Positions 31,138 to 38,432 of a stretch of DNA of 64,000 nucleotides are shown in pieces (within the stretch, counting starts at the first letter, position 1; each line of letters begins with the position of its first letter). The DNA lies in contig NZ_CP035042.1 in NCBI RefSeq assembly GCF_009834345.1, positions 4,340,001-4,404,000 on the forward strand. The letters are read 5' to 3'. The stretch is from Billgrantia tianxiuensis. Its GTDB lineage: Bacteria > Pseudomonadota > Gammaproteobacteria > Pseudomonadales > Halomonadaceae. The notes below the pieces were generated by a model. The model was not told where the DNA came from. It ran no database searches and saw nothing but the letters and a program-made list of their open reading frames with translations. Position numbers and translations under genes: made by a program.

Positions 31138-31214
31138 CGGAGTATAGCTCAGCTTGGTAGAGCGCTGCCTTCGGGAGGCAGAGGTCGTAGGTTCGAATCC
31201 TGCTACTCCGACCA
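31138..31214 (+). tRNA. tRNA-Pro (anticodon CGG)
   Basis: A 77-base tRNA with CCA encoded. The acceptor stem CGGAGTA pairs with TACTCCG. The anticodon stem CTGCC/GGCAG encloses loop TTCGGGA, so the anticodon is CGG (31172-31174), reading CCG, a proline codon frequent in this high-GC genome. The T-loop GTTCGAATC is canonical. It resembles E. coli proK. Confidence 0.97.
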
Positions 31215-31226
31215 AAGAATTCAGTT

Positions 31227-31265
31227 AAAACCGCCACTTGGGGATCATGCCGGGTGGCGGTTTTT
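31227..31265 (+). terminator. Terminator of tRNA-Pro
   Basis: CCGCCAC (31231-31237) pairs with GTGGCGG (31254-31260), flanked by AAAA before and TTTTT after. The loop is 16 bases. It lies 13 bases after the tRNA. Confidence 0.8.
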
Positions 31266-31458
31266 GCGTAGTGAAGACAGCCGCGCGTTCGTCACCAGCT
31301 TACGTCCCTCCGACCTCAAGTTTTTCGATCCCCTGCCGATAGCTCGCTTAAGAAAGCAGAGACGCACCTCTCCTGCCTGCGAAGTCAATCATTCGATCAG
31401 CCTTCCGCCACCTCTCGGAGGCGGCCATGTATCACCGCCCACGCACGTGGTCTCCCAT

Positions 31459-32693
31459 ATGTCGAGAAAGCTACCTCTTGCTCTCCTCACCTCGCTGATC
31501 CTGGCATACGGGCTTCCCCTTGCCTCACAAGCGAATACCCCCTCGCTGTCCCTGAATGGCTTTGGCACGCTTGGCGTGGTGCATTCCAGCGAGGACCAGG
31601 CAGATTTCGTTTCGAGCATGCTGATGCCCAGAGGGGCTGGCCATACCAGTGACTGGAGTGCCGAGGTCGACAGCCGGCTGGGCCTGCAGCTTACCGCCAA
31701 CCTTACGCCTCGCCTCTCAAGCGTGGTGCAGGTCGTCACCGAGCAGCAGTACGATGGCCAGTTCAGGCCGGCAATCGAGTGGGCCAACATCAATTTCGAT
31801 GTGACTCCCGACCTGAGCCTGAGAGTCGGCCGCGTCATACTTCCGGTTTTCATGAATTCAGAATATCGCAAGGTAGGCTACGCGACGCCCTGGATCCGCC
31901 CGCCATTGGAAGTCTATCGCACCATACCGGTTTCCAGCGCTGACGGTGTGGACGTCAGCTACCGCTCCCATATCGCAAGCGTCACCAACACGCTTCGGGC
32001 CACCTATGGGCAAAACGATGCCACCTTTCCCTACATCGATGCCACGCTGAGCCGAGCCACGGCCGAGGCACGCGCTCGGGAAGGGCTGACAATCAGCAAT
32101 ACCGTGGAGCGGGGCAGCATCAGTCTCTTTGCCGCCTACAGCCATTACCGCCTGAGCATTGAAGATTTCAACCCGCTATTCGATGTCTTCAGAATGTTTG
32201 GCCCTGAAGGAGATGCCATTGCCGATCGCTACAATGTCGATGACAAAACCTTTGAAGCCATCAGCCTGGGGGCTCGCTACGATCCCGGCAACTGGTTCGT
32301 GATGGGCGAATGGACCCAGACCAGCAGCCGCACCTTCCTGGCGGATAACCGCGGCTGGTACATTTCCGGTGGCTACCGCCTGGGCGCCTTCACGCCCTAT
32401 CTGACATATGCCAGTCAGCGTATTCTCAGCAAGACGTCCACCCCGGGCCTCTCACAGCCCGGCAGCGAACCACTGGATGCGATGCTCAACTCCATGCTTC
32501 AGGGGCAGCCACAGCAGGAAAGCGTTTCTGTCGGTGTACGCTGGGATTTCAGCAACAACATGGCGGTCAAGGCCCAGTTCGACCACATGAACCACAAGGG
32601 GGATCTCGCGGCTACCTGGTCAACTCGCAGCCAGGCTTCGAGCCCGGCGGTTCGGTCAATCTGTTCAGCCTAGCGCTCGACTTCGTGTTCTGA
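31459..32693 (+). pseudogene. Outer membrane porin-like protein, C-terminus frameshifted
   Basis: The N-terminus MSRKLPLALLTSLILAYG...ASQA is a cleavable signal peptide. The rest alternates like a beta barrel (SLSLNGFGTLGVVHS, RLSSVVQVVTEQQYDG, LSLRVGRVILPVFM, WYISGGYRLGAFTPYLTYAS). In the first frame it ends at 32673 in non-barrel sequence. One frame back from 32603 the sequence reads RGYLVNSQPGFEPGGS and ends LFSLALDFVF at 32693, with the C-terminal Phe that BAM recognises. Adding one base to the five-G run at 32598-32602 restores a 411-residue porin. No close ribosome binding site precedes the ATG. Its two downstream neighbours are a periplasmic binding protein and a GGDEF-EAL protein. Confidence 0.78.
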
Positions 32694-32703
32694 GGAGACA
32701 AGA

Positions 32704-33129
32704 ATGCCTTCGCGACTCACGAAGACCGGCTGCATCCTGCTCGTCGGCCTGGCATCGAGCCTTGCCCTGGCCGATGCCGTGGTGGTGGTTTCCGCCCAAA
32801 GCCCAGTGAGCACCCTCACCCGCAGCGAGCTGGCCGACATCTACCTGGGCCGGACCAACCGCTTCCCTGGCGGGCAACCCGCCATGCCCGTAGACCAGCG
32901 CGAGAACTCCCCGGCTTACATCGCGTTCTATCGCAACTATCTGGGCCAGACGCCCGCCCAAATCAAGATGCACTGGTCGCGCCTGATCTTCACCGGCCGC
33001 GGCCAGCCACCACGCAGCTTGGCAGATCACCAAGCCATGGCCGACTTCGTGGCGGGGCAAGCCACTGCCATCGGCTATGTGGACGACGCCTACGTCGACG
33101 AGCGCCTGCGGGTGGTGGCCATTGATTGA
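32704..33129 (+). CDS. PstS-like periplasmic binding protein (short form)
   Basis: 141 residues with a signal peptide (CILLVGLASSLALADA). The mature part starts VVVVSAQSPVSTLTRSELADIYLGRTNRFPGG, the opening of the short phosphate-binding-like family, and includes FYRNYLGQTPAQIKMHWSR and a closing AIGYVDDAYVDERLRVV. It is about half the size of PstS, so only one lobe is present. No ABC permease lies nearby. The gene follows the porin by 10 bases, and its stop overlaps the likely TTG start of the GGDEF-EAL gene, so the three probably act together. The ligand is not deducible. Confidence 0.82.
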   Translation: MPSRLTKTGCILLVGLASSLALADAVVVVSAQSPVSTLTRSELADIYLGRTNRFPGGQPAMPVDQRENSPAYIAFYRNYLGQTPAQIKMHWSRLIFTGRGQPPRSLADHQAMADFVAGQATAIGYVDDAYVDERLRVVAID

Positions 33130-35445
33130 ATCCGCCTCAGACGCCGGCACCGCTACGGGCCCACCTCTCACCAGGCGGCATTGGCTGCATCGCCTCGTCG
33201 AGCCCGGCACCCTCTTCATGGGCCTCGCCCTGCTGGCGCTGGCAGCCATCTGGCTGGTCACGTGGAACCTGACCGCACGGGAGCAGTCAGCTGCCGACCG
33301 CCGGGCGGCGGTACTGGCCGCCGACATGGCGGAGACCTACGAGGCCCAGGTCGTCCGGGCGCTGCGCGAGATCGATACCACCCTCAAGCTGGTGCGCTAC
33401 AGCCTCGACGAACGCCCGCCGCAGGCCGTCCTGGATGAACTGAGCCAGCAGGACATGCTCCCCCCAGCCCTGCTGTTCGAGGTCCGTCTGAGCGATGCCG
33501 AGGGCAACGTCATCGCCAGCACGCACGGGCCCTCGCACACGGATGACACGACACCCGTTGCTGGGCAGGAGAGCCTGAGGGTCGAGCTTCACCATCAGGC
33601 CGCGTCCGCGCAGGACAGCAGGCTGGCCTTCCACCGAAGCCTGTCTGAAAACGGACAGCAAGAGCCGGGCTGGGTATCCGTGCTCGTCAGCGCAGAGTAC
33701 TTCGTCAGCGGCTACGAGCCGAATACGCTGAAAAAACAAGGTGTACTGGCCCTGGCAGGGGAAGAGGGCATTTTTCTGGTTCGCCGTACCGGCGAAACGG
33801 TGCATACGGGTGAGCAGATCGACTATGCACATCTGCTGGAAGGCAACAGCGGCCTCGAAGAGCCCGCCCGGGTAAGCATCAGCGAATGGGACGGCGTGCC
33901 GCGTTACCTGGTGGCCAGGCCCCTGTTCGAGTTTCCGATTGCCATCGTCGTCGGTCTCTCCCAGGACGAGCAGATGGCCGCCGCCGCTGAGCTTCGGCAC
34001 ACCTACTATTGGCGCGCGATGCTGGTCAGCTTCGTTGCGCTCGCCGTGCTGACACTGCTCGGCCAGCTGAGCTGGAAGCTCCGCAGGGCGCAGGCCAGGG
34101 TACTCGAAGAGCGCCTGGACCACGCCAGGCGTGCCGAATATCTTGCCTTCCACGACAACCTGACGGGGCTGCCGAACCGAGCCTACTTCAGCCGTCTGTT
34201 GACCAAGGGGATACAGCACGCTCGCCGCTACGACAAGCAATTGACGCTGCTCTTTCTCGATCTGGACCGATTCAAGGCGATCAACGACTCGCTTGGCCAC
34301 GACGCGGGCGATGAGCTGCTTCGGGAGGTCAGCCGGCGACTTGGCCGCGCGGTACGGGAAAGCGACACCGTCGCCCGGCTGGGTGGTGACGAGTTCGTCA
34401 TTCTGCTCCCGGAGATCACGGAGCCGAACCAGATCAACCAGGTTGCCGACAAGATCCTTGCCTCAGTCAGCACCCCTTTCACACTGGTGGGCCAGGAGTT
34501 TCGTATCACGGTCAGCATCGGCATTGCCCGCTATCCCGCCGATGGCGAGGATGAGCAAACCCTGATGAAGCACGCCGACGTGGCGATGTATCACGCCAAG
34601 GAAGAGGGCAAGAACAACGCCCAGTACTACTCCGAGCAGTTGAAGACAGATTCCTTGGAGCGACTGGCTCTCGAGTCGAGCCTGCGCAAGGCGCTGGAGC
34701 GCCAGGAGTTCCTGCTTTACTACCAGTCGAAGCTCGACATGGCGACCGGCCGCGTCATCGGCATGGAAGCACTGCTTCGCTGGCAACATCCGGAACTCGG
34801 GCTGGTACTGCCCAAGCAGTTCATACCGCTGGCGGAAGAAAATGGTCTCATTGTCCCCATCGGCCGCTGGGTCATCTACACGGCATGCCGACAGAATGTC
34901 GCCTGGCAGAAGGCCGGCTTCCCGGCATTGAGCATGGCGGTCAATCTCTCGGCCCGTCAGTTCCTCGACGATGGTCTGCTCAGAGACATCAAGGGCGCGC
35001 TTCAGGCCAGCGGCATGGCCCCGAGTTGCTCGAAGTAGAGATCACCGAGAACATGATAATGCAGGACATGCCAAAAGCCGTCAGAGTCCTGCAGGAGCTG
35101 AGAGGAATCGGTGTGCGCATCGCGATCGATGACTTCGGCACCGGCTACTCCTCGCTCTCCAAGCTGCAGGCGTTTCCTCTCGACACGATCAAGATAGACG
35201 GCTCGTTCATCCATGACCTTCTCGACAACGCCGGCGACCGCAGCCTCACGGAGGCCATCATCGACCTCGGCAAGAACCTGGGCCTGACGGTGGTCGCCGA
35301 AGGCGTCGAGTCGGCAGCGCATGTAGAGTACCTGCGTCGTCATGCTTGCGACCAGATTCAGGGGTTTTACATGCACGAACCGCAGCCCGCAGACGAAGCT
35401 GCACTGTCGTTGAATAAGTGGTTCGGCAATGAACCAACTATTTAG
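33122..35445 (+). pseudogene. Membrane GGDEF-EAL protein, EAL domain frameshifted
   Basis: The likely TTG start at 33122 overlaps the previous stop (TTGATTGA). A first membrane helix (about residues 33-53) is followed by a periplasmic sensor region of about 230 residues and a second helix (about 300-320). The GGDEF domain has RLGGDEFVILL (about residue 421) and DLDRFKAINDSLGHDAGD. The EAL domain begins GMEALLRWQHPELGL, then breaks: frame one ends at 35038. In the next frame ELLEVEITENMIMQD, IDDFGTGYSSLSKL, KIDGSF and VVAEGVES follow to 35445. One extra C in the CCCC run 35019-35022 joins them into 774 residues with all EAL metal and catalytic motifs. As read, the protein would be a cyclase with a truncated phosphodiesterase. 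Confidence 0.83.
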
Positions 35446-35489
35446 CCTGACACTATCAACTTCGGCGTGAAGCGCCGAGCCATACGCTT

Positions 35490-37046
35490 CTACAGCAGCG
35501 GTTCCAGCCATTTGAGCCGCCCCAGCATGGCCCCCAGGCGACGCCAGAAACCGCCGGGCTCGCGCTCGAACGAAACCGCTTCCCCCTGGTGTGCCGTCAG
35601 CCAGTTGAGTCGCCCGTGCGCATCCTGCTCGACCCGGTAGCTCAGCGCCGGCAACTTGCCGATTTCTGCCAGGGCCTGCAGCTCGGCCGCCAGCCCCGGA
35701 CTGGTGGCCAGCACCCCGACTTCCGTATTCCACCACACGGAGCGTGGGTCGGCGTTGGCCGAACCGACGAAGATGCGGTCACGATCGATGCCGAGCGCCT
35801 TGATGTGCAAGGCGGACGCAGAAGAGCCTACGCCGAAGCCGATGTCGTCGTCGGGCTCGCTCTCGGCACGCATCTCGTACAGGGCGACGCCACTGTCGAG
35901 CAGCGCGTGGCGCCGCGGCTGGTAGGCACCGTGCACGATCGGCACGTCGGTCGCCTCCAGCGAATTGGTGAACACCTCGACCTCGACGCCGGACTCGGCC
36001 AGCCGTTGCAGCAACTGCGTACCGGCCTCGCCCGGCACGAAGTAGGCGGACACGACCGTTAGCCGCTCGCTTGGATCGCCAGCCTGCTCGAGCAGTTCGC
36101 CAGCCATGGTATGCTCGAGAGCCGGCCTGCCGCGCCAGGCTGGTTTGCCCGGCGCATCCCACAGCGCGATCCCCTCCCCCCAGTGCAGTCTGCCCACCAG
36201 CGACCCCTGCTCGACGTCGGCATAGCGTTGGCGCAGATCGGCGAAATAGGGCGAGTCGGCATGAGTCACGAACCACTCGGCGAGCGAGGCTTGCAGTTCC
36301 CGCCAAGCATCCCCGCCGACACGATGGTAGCGTCCGATGGGCTGGGCCAGGCCGTGGTTCCAGTAGAGGTGGAAGCTGTGTGACAACGGCTCCACCACCG
36401 GTCCGAGAGTCAGCAGATCGAGATCGGTGAAGTTGCGCGGCTCACTGGCGCTATAGTACTCGTCGCCCAGATTGCGTCCGCCGACAATGGCCAGGGAGTC
36501 GTCGGCAATCCATAGCTTGTTGTGCATGCGGCGCTGCTGGCGAGCAGCCTGCGGGGCGGAGGCCAGCACGCGACCTATCAGTGTCCCGCGACCTACGCCC
36601 AGGGGGTTGTAGACCCGCACTTGGATGTTGGGATGGCTGTCGAGCGCCGCCAGCTCACGCCCCTGGCCCACCGCGCCCATGTCGTCGATCAGCAGGCGCA
36701 CTTCGACACCCCGCTCGGCGGCACTCAGCAGACGACGCAGCAACATTCGGGTCGTCTGCCCATCGCCCATCAGGTAGGTCTGGATATCGAGCCGCCGGTC
36801 GGCCTGTTCGCTGAGCAGGACCCGTAGGCTGAAGGCATCCTGGCCACTCGACAGCAGGGCGAAGCCGCTCTTGCCGGGGTGAGCCGAGGCACTCAGCCGC
36901 GCCCATTGGCCCAACCAGGTAGCCTCGCTTTCGGCTGGGGTCAACGGGGCCCCATGCTCGCGCGGTACCGGCGCAGCGGCACAGCCTTGCAGCACGAAGG
37001 CCAACAGGCCGCAGAGTACCAGGCACCGGCTTCGGGTTCGTCGCAT
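35490..37046 (-). CDS. Phospholipase D-family lipoprotein, ClsC-like
   Basis: 518 residues from ATG 37046 (GAGGCGGC upstream). The N-terminal signal peptide ends in the lipobox VLQGC. Two HKD motifs are present: HNKLWIADDSLAIVGGRN (about residue 167) and HIKALGIDRDRIFVGSAN (about residue 430). This matches the ClsC/YmdC type of cardiolipin synthase, which joins phosphatidylglycerol with phosphatidylethanolamine; other PLD-type hydrolases remain possible. Lipid anchoring is less usual for ClsC and suggests an extracytoplasmic site. The small membrane protein gene just upstream ends 10 bases before it. Confidence 0.82.
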   Translation of the reverse strand: MRRTRSRCLVLCGLLAFVLQGCAAAPVPREHGAPLTPAESEATWLGQWARLSASAHPGKSGFALLSSGQDAFSLRVLLSEQADRRLDIQTYLMGDGQTTRMLLRRLLSAAERGVEVRLLIDDMGAVGQGRELAALDSHPNIQVRVYNPLGVGRGTLIGRVLASAPQAARQQRRMHNKLWIADDSLAIVGGRNLGDEYYSASEPRNFTDLDLLTLGPVVEPLSHSFHLYWNHGLAQPIGRYHRVGGDAWRELQASLAEWFVTHADSPYFADLRQRYADVEQGSLVGRLHWGEGIALWDAPGKPAWRGRPALEHTMAGELLEQAGDPSERLTVVSAYFVPGEAGTQLLQRLAESGVEVEVFTNSLEATDVPIVHGAYQPRRHALLDSGVALYEMRAESEPDDDIGFGVGSSASALHIKALGIDRDRIFVGSANADPRSVWWNTEVGVLATSPGLAAELQALAEIGKLPALSYRVEQDAHGRLNWLTAHQGEAVSFEREPGGFWRRLGAMLGRLKWLEPLL

Positions 37047-37056
37047 GCCGCCTCGC

Positions 37057-37299
37057 TCAGGGCTCGTCATCGTCATCCGCCAGACGGCGAGCCATCTCCT
37101 TGCGCGCCCTGTTGCGCCGATAGAGCCGGGCCAGGGCAAGGCCCAGGGCGAACGCAACCATGGCGGCCAGCGTCACCCCCTGCCAGGGCCGGGCGGCCTC
37201 ACCGCCCATCACGGTTTCTAGCGTGATGATCAGGATGAAGCCCAGCGCCTGGCTGCCGATGGCCAGGGCGCGCAGGGGATCGAACGACTTGTGTGCCAT
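37057..37299 (-). CDS. Small membrane protein, unknown function (80 aa)
   Basis: 80 residues from MAHKSFDPLRAL, with GGGAG upstream. Two hydrophobic helices (about 12-30 and 42-60) flank a short polar loop, followed by a basic then acidic cytoplasmic tail (LYRRNRARKEMARRLADDDDEP). I do not recognise a named family. It is cotranscribed with the phospholipase D-type lipoprotein 10 bases downstream, so it may act at the same membrane site. Confidence 0.72.
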   Translation of the reverse strand: MAHKSFDPLRALAIGSQALGFILIITLETVMGGEAARPWQGVTLAAMVAFALGLALARLYRRNRARKEMARRLADDDDEP

Positions 37300-37433
37300 G
37301 GAGGGCTCCCGCCGGGTGACAATGCAGGTCGTGAGCAGTAGGCTTGCTCTGCCTGACGCGGTAAGGTTATGCAACTCAATGATTCTACCCGGTCTTGCCG
37401 TTTGCGCCGACCCTCATTCTCGGAGCTGAGCCA

Positions 37434-38234
37434 ATGGACGCCTTTGCCCTGGGCCCCGTGCTGATATCCGTGCCGCGGCTGTACGCCATTGGCTGCGCCC
37501 TGCTGCTGTTGCTCTCGGCCTGGCTGCTGCTGGGGCTGTCGCCGACTGCACGGGCACGCTGGTACAACGGCTTGCTGCTGGCCTGGCTGGTCGGTGCCCG
37601 CCTGGGCCACGTTGCCATGAACCTCGACGCCTATGCCGCCGCCCCGTTGGATATCTTCAAGCTATGGCAACCCGGCTATCACGGCCTGTGGGGGCTGCTC
37701 GCAGCGCTGATCTGGACCGGCTGGGCACTGCGCGACCGGCTGCTGCCCATGATAGGCGCCATGGGCCTGACCATCGGCGCCTCGGCGCTGTGGCTGGTAC
37801 TGGTCACCCTGGCCCCGCTGGGCGACGACATGCCAATTCGCGAACTGCCCGACGTCACCCTGGAAAACCTCGACGGCGAGCCGGTAGAACTGCAGGCACT
37901 GCGCGGCGACCTGGTAGTGGTCAACCTATGGGCCACCTGGTGCCCTCCCTGCCTGCGTGAGATGCCGCTGCTGGCCGAGGTCGATACCCGCGAAGGCATT
38001 ACCGTGGTGGTGATCAATCAAGGCGAAGAACTGCTACAAGTGATGCGCTACCTGGATGAACAAGAGCTGGCTTTCCGCTATCCGCTGCTCGACCCCAGCC
38101 AGGAGATGATGAAGACCATGGAGTCGCCGGGACTGCCCACTACGGTGCTGTTCGATCGAGACGGACGCGCGGTGGAACGCCACGTGGGTGAACTCTCGCG
38201 AGCGCAACTGGACGGCTGGTTGCGGCGCCACTAG
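37434..38234 (+). CDS. TlpA-like thioredoxin with Lgt-like membrane domain
   Basis: 266 residues from MDAFALGPVLISVPRLYAIG (GGAG upstream). Residues 1-125 contain four hydrophobic segments. The blocks GARLGHVAMNLDAYAAAPLDIFKLW and GYHGLWGLLAALI resemble prolipoprotein diacylglyceryl transferase, but this part is too short to be a complete enzyme. Residues 135-266 are a TlpA-type thioredoxin fold with LWATWCPPCLREMPLL (active-site CPPC) and the cis-Pro GLPTTVLFDRDG. It should be a membrane-anchored periplasmic thiol reductase, perhaps for cytochrome c maturation or disulfide repair. The gene stands alone, divergent from the small membrane protein. Confidence 0.85.
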   Translation: MDAFALGPVLISVPRLYAIGCALLLLLSAWLLLGLSPTARARWYNGLLLAWLVGARLGHVAMNLDAYAAAPLDIFKLWQPGYHGLWGLLAALIWTGWALRDRLLPMIGAMGLTIGASALWLVLVTLAPLGDDMPIRELPDVTLENLDGEPVELQALRGDLVVVNLWATWCPPCLREMPLLAEVDTREGITVVVINQGEELLQVMRYLDEQELAFRYPLLDPSQEMMKTMESPGLPTTVLFDRDGRAVERHVGELSRAQLDGWLRRH

Positions 38235-38432
38235 CAGCCCGCATGCCTGAGCAAGCAAATCGCTGAGCGGCGCGGCGCCCAGTGCTCCCCGTCACCTCGC
38301 CCTACCATTTCCCGCGCTTCTCCACCAGCCTTAAGCCATGGCGGGCTTTGCGTTAGAATCCCCCGCCCTGCTGCTGCCGGGACTTCCTCCGCCAGCAGCC
38401 AGCGCACTGTATTCCGCATCGACCGAGGCATC

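Noticed and set aside
31427..31458. ATG with a good ribosome binding site (GGAGGCGG) just before the porin gene
   Set aside because: It is out of frame with the porin signal peptide and runs into a stop after a short distance; it may only be a leader peptide.
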